From positions 1 to 64,000 of the forward strand of contig NZ_JAGPXX010000017.1 of the NCBI RefSeq assembly GCF_018070345.1: a stretch of 64,000 bases of DNA. The letters are read 5' to 3'. The DNA comes from Streptomyces sp. F63. Its GTDB lineage: Bacteria; Actinomycetota; Actinomycetes; Streptomycetales; Streptomycetaceae. The notes beneath the pieces are model-generated. The model did no database searches. It was given only the letters and a program-made list of their open reading frames with translations, and was not told the DNA's origin. Made by a program: the position numbers and the translations under genes. Below, in pieces: positions 44,746 to 53,846 of this stretch (positions within the stretch are counted from its first letter, which is position 1; each line of letters starts with the position of its first letter).

Positions 44746-45939
44746 GTGACCACGACCGACACCGGACCGATCAGTTACCCGTTCAACGAAGCGGCCGGGC
44801 TCGCCCTGGCGGACGCCTACGACCGTGCCCGCGAGACCCCCGGCCTGATCCGCGTCCGGCTGCCGTACGGGGAACCCGCCTGGCTCGCCACCCGCTACGC
44901 CGACGCCCGGCAGGTCCTGGGGGACCGCCGGTTCAGCCGGGCCGAGGCGGCTCGCCGCGACGAGCCCCGGCAGTCCCCGGCGCCGACGGCCGAGGGCATC
45001 CTGACGATGGACCCGCCCGACCACACCCGGCTGCGCACCCTGGTGGCCAGGGCCTTCACCACGCACCGGGTGGAGCGGCTGCGGCCGGACGTCCGGGCCC
45101 TGGCCGGCGGACTGCTCGACGCGATGGAGGAGCACGGTCCGCCCGCCGACCTCGTCGAGGAGTACGCGCTGCCGATCCCCGTCGCCGTCATCTGCCGCCT
45201 CCTCGGCGTGCCCGAGGAGGACCGCCCGAGGTTCCGCCGGTGGAGCGACGCGGCGCTGTCCACCAGCTCGCTCACGGCGGAGGAGCACCTGGCGCAGCGT
45301 GAGGAACTGCGGGACTACATGGCCGGGCTGGTCGCGGGCCACCGCGAGGAACCGCGGGACGACCTGATGAGCGCCCTCATCGCGGCCCGCGACGGCGATC
45401 ACGGCCGGCTCACCGAACGGGAACTCGTCGATCTGTGCGTCGGCATCCTCGTCGCGGGCCACGAGACGACCGCCACCCAGATCCCGAACTTCGTCCTCAC
45501 CCTCCTCGACCACCCCGCACACCTGAAGCGGCTCCGCGGGGAGCCGGAGCTGATCCCGGCCGCCGTCGAGGAGCTGATGCGGTTCGTCCCGCTGGGGGCC
45601 GGTGCCGCCTTCCCCCGGTACGCCACGGAGGACATCGAGGTCGGCGGCACCCTGGTGCGGGCCGGCGAGCCGGTGCTCGTCGCCGTGGGGGCGGCCAACC
45701 GCGACGCCCTGCGCTTCGGGGACCCCGACCGGCTCGATTTCGGGCGGCCGTCCAATCAGCACATCGGTTTCGGTCACGGCGCCCACCACTGCCTCGGTGC
45801 CCCGCTCGCCCGGCTGGAACTCCAGGAGGCCCTGCGGGCGTTGATCCTCCGGTTCCCCGGACTCCGCACGGCCGGGGACATCGAGTGGAAGACACGGATG
45901 ATCGTGCGCGGACCGCGCACCCTGCCGATCGGTTGGTGA
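44746..45939 (+). CDS. Cytochrome P450
   Basis: 397 residues, GTG start after GGAAAGGGGA. Haem motif GFGHGAHHCLGAP with Cys349; I-helix AGHETTAT (about 237-244); ExxR in EELMRF (276-279); LTMDPPDHTRLRTLVARAFT. The Class I bacterial CYP105/107-like form is soluble and takes electrons from a ferredoxin; the ferredoxin gene follows two bases later. Substrate unknown; the lasso cluster and nuo operon nearby are not obviously connected. Confidence 0.93.
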   Translation: MTTTDTGPISYPFNEAAGLALADAYDRARETPGLIRVRLPYGEPAWLATRYADARQVLGDRRFSRAEAARRDEPRQSPAPTAEGILTMDPPDHTRLRTLVARAFTTHRVERLRPDVRALAGGLLDAMEEHGPPADLVEEYALPIPVAVICRLLGVPEEDRPRFRRWSDAALSTSSLTAEEHLAQREELRDYMAGLVAGHREEPRDDLMSALIAARDGDHGRLTERELVDLCVGILVAGHETTATQIPNFVLTLLDHPAHLKRLRGEPELIPAAVEELMRFVPLGAGAAFPRYATEDIEVGGTLVRAGEPVLVAVGAANRDALRFGDPDRLDFGRPSNQHIGFGHGAHHCLGAPLARLELQEALRALILRFPGLRTAGDIEWKTRMIVRGPRTLPIGW

Positions 45940-45941
45940 GT

Positions 45942-46157
45942 ATGACCTGGCACATCGAGGTGGACCGGGAGCGGTGCATGGGCTCCGCCGTCTGCGCGGG
46001 CAGCGCGCCCGCCCTCTTCACCATGGACGCCGACCGGTCCCGTCCGGTGCGGGCCGATGTCGAGCCCGACGAGGAAGTGCTCGACCTGGCCGACTCGTGC
46101 CCGGCGATGGCGATCGAGGTCCGCGACGGGGAGGAGCTGATCGGGCCCCGCCCCTGA
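45942..46157 (+). CDS. 3Fe-4S ferredoxin
   Basis: 71 residues. Cysteines are CMGSAVC near residue 13-19 and the SCPAMAI one near 53, a three-cysteine pattern typical of P450-associated ferredoxins with one 3Fe-4S cluster. It is two bases downstream of the P450 stop, so it is its electron donor. No ferredoxin reductase nearby. Confidence 0.92.
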   Translation: MTWHIEVDRERCMGSAVCAGSAPALFTMDADRSRPVRADVEPDEEVLDLADSCPAMAIEVRDGEELIGPRP

Positions 46158-46180
46158 GCCGTCCGAGCCGTCCGGGGCCC

Positions 46181-46217
46181 GCCCGTCCTTCCCGCTCGGG
46201 GGCCGGGAAGGACGGGC
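46181..46217. terminator. Strong bidirectional hairpin
   Basis: A perfect 14-bp stem GCCCGTCCTTCCCG (46181-46194) with CGGGAAGGACGGGC (46204-46217), loop 9 bases, between the ferredoxin and the convergent membrane-protein gene. Confidence 0.65.
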
Positions 46218-46256
46218 GGCCGGCGGAGCGCCGGGGACGCGGCCGCCGGGCATGCC

Positions 46257-46889
46257 TCAGGAACCCGCCCCGGGCAGTTCGGGGGCCTTGGCGAACAGGT
46301 CGAGGTACATGCCGAGCGAGACGAGCAGGCCCACCACCCCGAGCAGGAGACCGCCCAGCGCCACGGACTTGACCCAGGAGCGGGTTTCGGCCCGCTGGGC
46401 GTGCAGGGCCAGCAACAGGCCGCCGACGAGGATCGCCAGCAGGGCGAAGATGCCGTTGAGCAGGGCCGCGGTGTGCCACGGGACGCTGTAGTAGGCCTCG
46501 ATCTGGTCGCCGCCGCCACCGGAGCTGGCCTCGATCTGGCCGATGAGCTCCTTGCGGGCGTGCAGCATCTGGCCGAGCGAGGTGCCGGTGAGGGAGCAGA
46601 GGCCGAACGCGGCGCTGACGACGGCGGCCGCGCCGGCGCCGAAGCCGGAGCGGGAGGCGGTGGCGGCCTCCGGCGCGATGTCCTGGCCGTCGTCGTCGGC
46701 GGTGCCGCCGGCCCCGGCGGAGGCGGAGACCTCCCCGGCGCTCGCGGGCTCGTCCCGCCCGCCCGGCTCCTCCTTGCGGATCTCCTGCTCCGCGGAGTGC
46801 GGCGCGGACTGCCCGGGGACCGCGGTCGTCTCCTCCTCCTGGCCGGGGGCGCTGTCGGTGTGGGGGGTCGTGGCGCTCTTCTCAGTCAT
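46257..46889 (-). CDS. Membrane protein with acidic N-terminal region
   Basis: 210 residues. The first 80 are acidic and Glu/Ala/Gly-rich; four hydrophobic segments follow: GFGAGAAAVVSAAFGLCSLT, WHTAALLNGIFALLAILVGG, LLLALH and SVALGGLLLGVVGLLVSLGMYLDLF. No family recognised. Typical Streptomyces membrane protein of unknown role. Confidence 0.7.
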   Translation of the reverse strand: MTEKSATTPHTDSAPGQEEETTAVPGQSAPHSAEQEIRKEEPGGRDEPASAGEVSASAGAGGTADDDGQDIAPEAATASRSGFGAGAAAVVSAAFGLCSLTGTSLGQMLHARKELIGQIEASSGGGGDQIEAYYSVPWHTAALLNGIFALLAILVGGLLLALHAQRAETRSWVKSVALGGLLLGVVGLLVSLGMYLDLFAKAPELPGAGS

Positions 46890-47033
46890 GGGGAGCCACC
46901 CTACGGGGTGAGCCTAAGCGTTCGGTAAGAAACCTCCCGCCGTGAGGACTTGCCCGGCTGCCCGGCTGCCCGGCTGCTCCGCGCGGCCGGGCGGGCACGC
47001 GGTGCGATGGCGCGGAGACGACCGGGAACCGGC

Positions 47034-47273
47034 TCAGAACGGCATGCGGCCCCGGGCGCGGCGGCCGGCGGACCCGCTCCGCGACACGGCGCGGGAACCG
47101 CTGCGGAACGGCTTGCTGAACAGGCGGCCCAGCGGACCGGGCGCCTTTCCGGTCACCCGGGTCCCGGCGCCGAGGGAGCGCTGCGTTCCGCGCTCCGGGT
47201 GGCGCGAGAAGCGCGGCAGAAGAAAGGCCAGGACGGCCAGAACCAGACAGATGGCGACAAGGGCGACGGCCAC
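47034..47273 (-). CDS. Small single-pass membrane protein (DUF6411-type)
   Basis: 79 residues, GTG start with AGGAGG upstream. N-terminal helix MAVALVAICLVLAVLAFLLP, then FSRHPERGTQRSLGAG and KAPGPLGRLFSKPFRSGSRA, ending in GSAGRRARGRMPF. I recall this pattern as a conserved short Streptomyces family, DUF6411, but cannot confirm. Function unknown. Confidence 0.65.
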   Translation of the reverse strand: MAVALVAICLVLAVLAFLLPRFSRHPERGTQRSLGAGTRVTGKAPGPLGRLFSKPFRSGSRAVSRSGSAGRRARGRMPF

Positions 47274-47734
47274 GGCGGAACCTCCTGTTCTCCGGTGGTG
47301 CGCTTGCCCCGCCGAAGGCCCCGCACACGGGTATCCCGCCCGCCGCTCACCGAAGACCTGGTCACGGGCGTTCCCCCTCCCGCACGGCGCCCCGGCCGCA
47401 CCGGCCGGAAGGGCGGCACGGCGGCGGAAGGGGCCCCGGTGCGGAGTCGGTCACGCGTCCGTACGGGCGGCCTGTGGCCGGGCGCCGGCCGTGACGGGCC
47501 CCTGCGGGGAACGGATTGACGGCCTGTCACCCGAGCAGGCGGTTTGGAACACGGTATTCCGCTACGGCCTTGTTCCGGCCCGTCCGCATCGCCAATTCTC
47601 TCTGCAGCCCGCGGTTCTCCCAGGACACCACCCGGAGTCCGGAACGGCGGGCGCGGGGTGAACCGTTCCCTCCGCTGAGCCGGCGCCGTCCGGCGGAGAG
47701 GGGAGGGCGAGCGCCCGGCGAAGGGAGGAATGGC
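47274..47734. other. Leader and promoter region of the lasso cluster
   Basis: 461 bases without a gene. TTGACG (47516-47521) is a good -35 without a clear -10; TTTGGA (47543-47548) and GGAA-N7-TTCC (47546-47560) form another possible element. AAGGGAGGAA at 47721-47730 is the ribosome binding site of the precursor. The rest is unremarkable. Confidence 0.4.
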
Positions 47735-47845
47735 ATGCGCAAGGCCTACGAGGCGCCGGTCCTGGTCGAACTGGGCGGGTTCCGGGAGAAGACGGGACTG
47801 CTGGGGAAGCACGGCAACGACCGGCTGATCCTCAGCAAGAACTGA
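47735..47845 (+). CDS. Citrulassin-like lasso peptide precursor
   Basis: 36 residues. Leader MRKAYEAPVLVELGGFREKT plus Gly, with the conserved Tyr-x-x-Pro of the RRE-binding region and Thr at -2. The 15-residue core LLGKHGNDRLILSKN would be cyclised from Leu1 to Asp8, an 8-residue ring, with tail RLILSKN. From memory it differs from citrulassin A (LLGLAGNDRLVLSKN) only at positions 4, 5 and 11. The conserved Arg9 is the residue converted to citrulline in that family. Strong RBS AAGGGAGGAA. It is too short for many gene finders. Confidence 0.93.
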   Translation: MRKAYEAPVLVELGGFREKTGLLGKHGNDRLILSKN

Positions 47846-47865
47846 GGCACGCGGACGCCTGAGCC

Positions 47866-49767
47866 ATGACGCCTCGATCCCCCGGGATCGCGCGCCCGGG
47901 CGAGGGCCACTTCACCGTCTTCCCCGACTGTGCGGAGGCCCTCGCCGCGGCCCGCTCCCTCATCACCCCCGGCACCCGCGTGCTCTCCTACCCCTCCGGA
48001 CGGCCCTGGCTGGCCGGCCGGTGGCACGACCGGGAGATCACCGCCGTCCGCGCCCGCCGCTCCGGCATCGCCGTCCTCGGCTGCTGCCCGGCCGGGGCGG
48101 CCGAACTCCAGCGCTGCGCCGAGCGGATGCGCGACCTCACCGAGGCCGGCGAACTGGCCCGCCGGCTGCCCGGCAGCTTCCACCTCGTGGCCCACCTCGA
48201 CGGGCGGCTGCGGATCCAGGGCAGCGCGTCCGGACTGCGCCGGGTCTTCCACGCCACCCTCGACGGCACGGTGGTCGCCGCCGACCGCGCCGACCTCCTC
48301 GCCTCCGCGGCCGGAACGGGCGTGGACGAGGAGGAACTCGCCGTCCGCCTGCTCTGGCCCGTCCCTCACCCGCTGGCCGAGACCCCGGTGTGGCGGGGGG
48401 GCACGGCCGTACCGCCCGAGGACGCCCTCGTCATCACCCAGAGCGGCCGCGGCAGCCGGACCACCCGCTGGTGGACACCGCCCGGGGCGGACCGCTCCCC
48501 GGAGGACGGCGCCGAGAACCTGCGCACGGCCCTGGACGAGGCCGTACGCGCCCGTACCCGCTCCGCCACCACCGTGAGCTGCGACCTCTCCGGCGGCCTC
48601 GACTCCACCAGCGTCACCTTCCTCGCCGCGCGCACCCCCGCCCGCGTCATCGCGAGCACCTGGCCCGGCCGCGACCCGGCCGACAGCGATCTGCACTGGG
48701 CCCGGAAGGCCGCGGAGCATCTGCCGGACGCCGAACACGTCATCTGGGACGCCGACGCCTCGCCCCTCGTCTACACCGGCCTGCTGGACATCGACGACCC
48801 GATGGACGAGCCCACCATCGGTGTCATGGACCGGGCCCGGGTCCTGCACCACCTCCCCGGACTCGCGAGCCGGGGCAGCGAAGTGCACCTCACCGGCATC
48901 GGCGGCGACCACATCGCCTGGTGCTCCGAGGCGTACTACCACCGGCTGCTGCGCACCAGCCCGCTCCTGGCCCTCGGCCGGCTGCGCGGCTTCCGTGCCC
49001 TGTGGAACTGGCCGCTGCGCGACACCGCCCGCGCCCTGCTGGACTCCCGCCCCTACGGGGAGTGGCTCGCCGGCACCGTGCAGGACCTGCGCGCCCCCTC
49101 GGCGCCCGCGGTCAGCGGCGCCCTGGGCTGGGGCACACCGCCGCGGCTCTTCGACTGGGTCACCCCGGACGCCGACGCGGTGATCCGGCGGGCCCTCGTC
49201 CGGGCCGCGGAGGACGCCGCTCCACTGGCACCCGACCGCGGCATGCACAACGACCTGCACCTCATCCGCGACTGCACCAGGATCCTGCGGATCTGGGACC
49301 GGATGGCCGCCCGCGCCGGGCTGCCCATGGCCTCGCCCTTCTTCGACGACCGGGTGATCGAGGCGGCCCTCGCCGTCCGGCCCGCGGACCGGGTCACCCC
49401 GTTCGCGTACAAGCCCCTGCTCACCTCGGCCATGCGCGGCGTCGTGCCCGGCGTCTGCCTGAGCCGCCGGAACAAGGCCACCGCCTCGATGGACGCCGCC
49501 AACGGGCTGCGGGAGCACCGGGCCGACCTCCTGGCCCTCTGGGAGAACTCCGAGCTGGCCCGGCGCGGCCTCGTCGACGCCGGCCGGCTCCGGATGCTGG
49601 CGGTACGGCCCGCCACCCCCGGACTGCGCGAGGCGATCCTCTACTCGACCATCGCCTGCGAGGTCTGGCTGCGCACCCTCACGCCCGCCGCCGGCTCCGG
49701 GTCCGCCACCGCGTCCGCCCCCGTCCCCGGCCCCGCGCCGGACCCCGCCGTGCCGGCTCCGCCCTGA
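47866..49767 (+). CDS. Lasso cyclase (asparagine synthetase-like)
   Basis: 633 residues. The N-terminal ~210 residues are a degenerate glutamine-amidotransferase domain. The AMP-forming ATPase motif SGGLDS is at 242-247. Other signs: TGIGGDHIAWCSEAYYHRLL and RAGLPMASPFFDDRVIEAAL, then SRRNKATASMDA. This enzyme adenylates the Asp8 side chain and closes the ring on Leu1. The final 30 residues are Pro/Ala-rich. It starts 20 bases after the precursor stop. Confidence 0.93.
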   Translation: MTPRSPGIARPGEGHFTVFPDCAEALAAARSLITPGTRVLSYPSGRPWLAGRWHDREITAVRARRSGIAVLGCCPAGAAELQRCAERMRDLTEAGELARRLPGSFHLVAHLDGRLRIQGSASGLRRVFHATLDGTVVAADRADLLASAAGTGVDEEELAVRLLWPVPHPLAETPVWRGGTAVPPEDALVITQSGRGSRTTRWWTPPGADRSPEDGAENLRTALDEAVRARTRSATTVSCDLSGGLDSTSVTFLAARTPARVIASTWPGRDPADSDLHWARKAAEHLPDAEHVIWDADASPLVYTGLLDIDDPMDEPTIGVMDRARVLHHLPGLASRGSEVHLTGIGGDHIAWCSEAYYHRLLRTSPLLALGRLRGFRALWNWPLRDTARALLDSRPYGEWLAGTVQDLRAPSAPAVSGALGWGTPPRLFDWVTPDADAVIRRALVRAAEDAAPLAPDRGMHNDLHLIRDCTRILRIWDRMAARAGLPMASPFFDDRVIEAALAVRPADRVTPFAYKPLLTSAMRGVVPGVCLSRRNKATASMDAANGLREHRADLLALWENSELARRGLVDAGRLRMLAVRPATPGLREAILYSTIACEVWLRTLTPAAGSGSATASAPVPGPAPDPAVPAPP

Positions 49768-49931
49768 GCCGCCGCCGGGCCAACGCTCCGCACACGGCGC
49801 CGGGGGCCCGGCACCGCAGTCCGCGGTCCGCGGCAGTCGCGGTCCGCCGTACCGACCTCCGCACGCCGGCCGGGCAGAGCCGTCCCGGCCCGGCCCGGCC
49901 GCCCGTCAGGGCAGGAAAGGACCAGGCAGAG

Positions 49932-50189
49932 ATGCCGCTGCAGTTCGCCGCCGATGTGTCCACCGCCGAGACCGACTACGGAACCGTCCTGCTGGACCAG
50001 CGCAGCGGCCGCTACTGGGAACTCAACCCCACCGGCACGCTGGTGGTGAAGGCCCTGCTGCGCGGGGGCGAGGAGAGGGACGCCGTGGAGGCGCTCGTGG
50101 CCGAGTTCGAGATCGGGCGCGAACAGGCCGCGCGTGATGTGGCCGCCCTGGTCGAGACGCTGCGCGACTCGGGCCTGGTGACGGCATGA
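49932..50189 (+). CDS. Lasso RiPP recognition element (PqqD-like, B1/E protein)
   Basis: 85 residues. QFAADVSTAETDYGTVLLDQ, RSGRYWELNPTGTLVVKALL, then a helical end ARDVAALVETLRDSGLV, is the PqqD fold. It binds the precursor leader (YxxP motif) and passes it to the peptidase. Stop overlaps the next start by ATGA. Confidence 0.92.
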   Translation: MPLQFAADVSTAETDYGTVLLDQRSGRYWELNPTGTLVVKALLRGGEERDAVEALVAEFEIGREQAARDVAALVETLRDSGLVTA

Positions 50190-50620
50190 GCACCCCCGCC
50201 GCCCTGGACCGGCCGGCCGGCGTCCCCCTGGCCCACCGGATGGCCGCGCGCGCCGTGCTGCCGCTCGCGTACCTCCTCGCCCGGCTGCCGCCCCGCCGGA
50301 TCCGGCGGCTGCTGGAGGCCGTGCGCCGGTGTGCGCGCCCGGCCCCACCGGACCGCACGTTGGCGGCGCGGAACGCGGTGTGCGCGGTCAGCCTGTTCTG
50401 TGCCGGGCCGCAGGGCTGTCTTCCCCGCTCGCTGGCGGCGGCGCTGCTGTGCCGGATCTGGGGGATGTGGCCGGCCTGGTGCACGGGGGTGCGGGTCGTC
50501 CCGCCGTTCACCGCCCACGCCTGGCTGGAGGCGGACGGCCGCCCCGTCGGCGAAGGGGTGCCGGACGGCTACTTCACCCGGCTGCTGAGCGTCCCCCCGC
50601 GGCGGCGGGCCGGCGGATGA
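50186..50620 (+). CDS. Lasso leader peptidase (B2, transglutaminase-like)
   Basis: 144 residues. Catalytic Cys78 in GPQGCLPRSLAAALL, His111 in FTAHAWLEADGRPVGEG and Asp117. It removes the leader after the Thr-Gly of the precursor. A hydrophobic N-terminal helix (MAARAVLPLAYLLARL) is common in this family. Last gene of the cluster; no ABC transporter follows. Confidence 0.9.
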   Translation: MSTPAALDRPAGVPLAHRMAARAVLPLAYLLARLPPRRIRRLLEAVRRCARPAPPDRTLAARNAVCAVSLFCAGPQGCLPRSLAAALLCRIWGMWPAWCTGVRVVPPFTAHAWLEADGRPVGEGVPDGYFTRLLSVPPRRRAGG

Positions 50621-50691
50621 CCCTCTCGTCTCCTCTCCACGCCGCCCCGGACGCCCGGCCCCGCGGAGACCGGCACGGCGACGGCCGGCCC

Positions 50692-51732
50692 TCAGCCGCA
50701 GCGGTAGGTGAAGGCGGCGGACGCCGTGCGGCGCCCCGGTGAGCTGATGCGCAGCTCGGCGGTCGCCCGGACGGTGCCCTCGCCGCGGAACGTCCACTGC
50801 AGCCGGAGCCGTGCCTCCCGCTGCCCCCGGGCCAGCCGCTCGCGCAGCGGCCCGGACGCCGTGCCGTCGCTGCGCAGCCAGCGGTAACGGAGGGTCCCGG
50901 GCTGCCCGTTGGTGCGCACCCGCGCCACCACGTCCGCGGTGGTGCCGCAGCCGTCGGCGGCGCTCGCCCGCACGGACAGCCCGGTCACGGCGAACGCCGG
51001 TCCCTGCCGGTCCCAGAAGAGGAAGACCACGGTGCACAGCAGGATCACGGCCGCCGGTGCGTACCGGCGCGGCCACCGCGGGCCCCGGCGGGCCGGCGGC
51101 GGGTGCGGAGACGGCCCGCCGTGCCCGCGGCCGGCCGGCGTGCCGTCGGCCGGCGGCGGGTGCGGGTGCGGTGTGCGCGGGGGGCCGGCGCCCGGCGCAC
51201 CGCCGTCCAACGGCCGCGCCGGGGCGGGCACTCCCGGGCCGAAGCGCAGCACACCGTCCGGGGCGTACGGCACTCCGGGGAGCCGCGGCGCCGCGCCCGC
51301 GGTGGCGGGAAAGCCCGGCGCCGGGCCGGGGAGACCGCCGGGATCCGCGCCGCGGCGGAGCGCGGGGAAGGCTTCCGGCCCGGTCACGGGAAGGACCTGT
51401 GTCCGCTCCTCGGAGCCCGGGTCCTGTTCCCGCTCACGGTCCCGTTCCGGGTCCCGGTCCGGATCCGGCCCCGGTTCCGGCCCGGGGCCCGCGGTGACTG
51501 AGCCCCAGGCGTGGTCGAGCACGGTGGCCGAGTAGGTGAGATCGTCCCCGGCCACGGGCCCGGGCGGCACCCGGGACCCGGTGCCGCCCGGGCCCGCGCG
51601 GCCGTCTCCGGGCGGTGGGGCGCCGTCCGGCAGCCGGACGGTCTCCGCCTCGCCGGCCTCACCGGGACCGGGCCGGGAAACCCGGCCGGGGGGGTCCCCG
51701 GGGCGCCCGGCCCCCTGGCCGCCGGAGGTCAT
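50692..51732 (-). CDS. Membrane protein partner of the Ser/Thr kinase
   Basis: 346 residues from ATG 51732. The first ~225 residues are Pro/Gly/Asp-rich and disordered, then RRYAPAAVILLCTVVFLFWD is one membrane helix, followed by an extracellular beta domain (about 255-346) beginning FAVTGLSVRASAADGCGTTA and with cysteines near both ends. That domain resembles the C-terminal extracellular part of the kinase just upstream. Start overlaps the kinase stop by ATGA, so they are coupled. No named family. Confidence 0.75.
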   Translation of the reverse strand: MTSGGQGAGRPGDPPGRVSRPGPGEAGEAETVRLPDGAPPPGDGRAGPGGTGSRVPPGPVAGDDLTYSATVLDHAWGSVTAGPGPEPGPDPDRDPERDREREQDPGSEERTQVLPVTGPEAFPALRRGADPGGLPGPAPGFPATAGAAPRLPGVPYAPDGVLRFGPGVPAPARPLDGGAPGAGPPRTPHPHPPPADGTPAGRGHGGPSPHPPPARRGPRWPRRYAPAAVILLCTVVFLFWDRQGPAFAVTGLSVRASAADGCGTTADVVARVRTNGQPGTLRYRWLRSDGTASGPLRERLARGQREARLRLQWTFRGEGTVRATAELRISSPGRRTASAAFTYRCG

Positions 51733-53588
51733 CGGAGGCAGTCCGCGTACCACGGGTCCGACCGGAAGGCCGAGCCGGACGCGGTGGTCACCTCCAGGAC
51801 GTACCACCGGCAGTCGAGCGGCCGGGCCTCCCCGTTGGCGACGGAGTAGGGTTCACCGCCCTCGCTGATGCGGAAGGACACCGGTGACCCGGAGGGGCGG
51901 CGCGGCGCGCCCTGGGAGTCCTGCGCGTACCACTGGGCGGAGAGGGCCACCGGTCCGTCGCCGTCGGTCGTCACCGTGACGCGGCCCGTGAGGGTCCCGC
52001 CCGCCCAGCCGGTGCGGACCGTCACATGCCGCACGGTGGCCGGCGGCGGCTGCGCGTGGCCGGGCGGGGTGGTGGTGCCCCCGGTGGTGCCGCCCGTCGT
52101 GCCGCCGCCCGTCGTGCCGCCGCCCGTGGGGGCGGTGGTGTGCGGCGCGGGTTCCGTGGCGGACCCGGTTCCGGCGGACGCGGACGGCCACCAGCTCCCC
52201 GAGGGCTCCCCGGTGCCGCCGCCGGGGCTGCCCGGGGACGGGCTTCCCCCGCCCCCGCCCGGCGTGGCGGTGCCGGAGGGGGAGGCGCCGGGGCCGCCGG
52301 AGGGCGATGCCGACGGGCTGCCGGTGGTTCCCGGCGCGGTGGGGGCGGTGGGGGCGGTGGTGGCGGTGGCCGTGGTCCGGTCCGTCTCTCCCGCCCAGCT
52401 TCCCGGCAGCAGCGAACCGAGGACCACCAGCGTCGCGACCGTCAGCGCGCCCGCGGTGGCGAGCCGTCCGCGCGGGTCGCGCCCCGGCGGGCGGGCGTCT
52501 CCCGGCGGGGTGTTGCCCTCCGGGAGGACCAGGGTGTCCGGGGGCGTGCCGCCTCCGGCCGGACCGCCGCCGTCGTACGGGCCGCCCTCCGGCGCCGGAG
52601 CGCCCTCCGGAGGCGGCCCGGGCAGTGTGGTGACGGCGGCGTCCGTGAAACCGAACCCGGCCTCCGCCTCCGCCGCCCGCGGGATGAGCAGCGGCAGCAG
52701 CGCCGCGAGAGAGGCGAGACGGCCCCGGCCCCGCTCCTCCCAGCCGGGGCCGTAGGCGCGCCCGGCCACCTCCTCCAGCTCCCGGAGGAAGGCGGTGGCG
52801 TCGCGCGGGCGCTCCTCCGGCGCCTTGGCCATGCCGTGCCGCACCAGCCCGCGCACGGGCTGCGGCACCCGCTCGTCCGGCACCGGGTCGGTGGTGTGCC
52901 GCAGCGCCAGCTCCATCGGGTTCTCCCCGGCGAACGGCTTCTCGCCGGTGAGGCATTCGAAGAACGTCACCGTGGCGGCGTAGACGTCCGTCGCCGGGGT
53001 GGCCGGGGCTCCGTTCCACTGCTCGGGAGCCATGTACGGCGGGGTGCCGCTGACCCCGCAGCGGCGGTCGCCGCTGCGCCCGGCGATGCCGAAGTCGACG
53101 AGCTTGGACCGGCCCTCCTCCGTCACCAGCACGTTGGCCGGCTTGTAGTCGCGGTGCACGACGCCGGCCCGGTGGGCGTCGGCCAGGCCGAGCAGCGAGC
53201 CCTTGAGGACGAGCAGTGCGGCCTCCGGGCCGGTGGGCCCCTCCTGGCGGATCAGCGTGCGCAGCGGTACGCCCTCCACGAGTTCCATGACGATGGCCGC
53301 CCCCTCGGGGGCCTCGACGTATTCGTAGAGTCCCGTCACATGCGGGGAACGCAGACCGCCCAGCAGGCGTGCCTCGGTGCGGAAGGCGGTGCGGAACGCG
53401 TCGTCCGCGGCCAGTTCCTCGTTCAGGTACTTGACGGCCACCGGGTGCCCGGTGGCGTCGTGGACGGCGACCACGACGCGCCCGCCGCCGCCCGCGCCGA
53501 GCTCGCGGAGATGAGTGTAGCCGGGGACCGTCCACACCGGGCCGGGGCCCTGCGGAAGAGTCACGTCGGAACTGCCGGATCCGGCCAT
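51729..53588 (-). CDS. Membrane Ser/Thr protein kinase (PknB-like)
   Basis: 619 residues from ATG 53588. Kinase domain 20-280: GAGGGGRVVVAV (P-loop), Lys53 in VAVKYLNEE, HRDYKPANVL with Asp147, DFGIAG (165-170), APEQW. A 90-residue disordered linker, a membrane helix (about 377-396), then a Gly/Thr/Pro-rich region and a disulfide-like extracellular beta domain (about 515-619; HVTVRTGWAGGTLTGRVTVT ... YADC). Not PASTA-type. It phosphorylates Ser/Thr in response to an outside signal. Confidence 0.92.
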   Translation of the reverse strand: MAGSGSSDVTLPQGPGPVWTVPGYTHLRELGAGGGGRVVVAVHDATGHPVAVKYLNEELAADDAFRTAFRTEARLLGGLRSPHVTGLYEYVEAPEGAAIVMELVEGVPLRTLIRQEGPTGPEAALLVLKGSLLGLADAHRAGVVHRDYKPANVLVTEEGRSKLVDFGIAGRSGDRRCGVSGTPPYMAPEQWNGAPATPATDVYAATVTFFECLTGEKPFAGENPMELALRHTTDPVPDERVPQPVRGLVRHGMAKAPEERPRDATAFLRELEEVAGRAYGPGWEERGRGRLASLAALLPLLIPRAAEAEAGFGFTDAAVTTLPGPPPEGAPAPEGGPYDGGGPAGGGTPPDTLVLPEGNTPPGDARPPGRDPRGRLATAGALTVATLVVLGSLLPGSWAGETDRTTATATTAPTAPTAPGTTGSPSASPSGGPGASPSGTATPGGGGGSPSPGSPGGGTGEPSGSWWPSASAGTGSATEPAPHTTAPTGGGTTGGGTTGGTTGGTTTPPGHAQPPPATVRHVTVRTGWAGGTLTGRVTVTTDGDGPVALSAQWYAQDSQGAPRRPSGSPVSFRISEGGEPYSVANGEARPLDCRWYVLEVTTASGSAFRSDPWYADCLR

Positions 53589-53846
53589 CGCCGCCCCCCT
53601 GCGGTCGTGGATGCCTTCGGGGACCGGTGTACTCCGTGCCGGATTGGCGCGTTGCGTCCCCCTGACAGGACTATGGCAGCACCCGGCGATTCGGAGAACG
53701 CCGAATCCGTAACAGCCTGTCCACAAAACGCCCCACCGGGCGCACCGGGTCCTCCGGGAGCTCCGTGCCGACCGGAGCCCTTCCGGCGGCACGGCCGGGG
53801 CGGAGAGTGATTCCGTTCCCGCGCGGCGGGTACTCATGCGCCGTCC

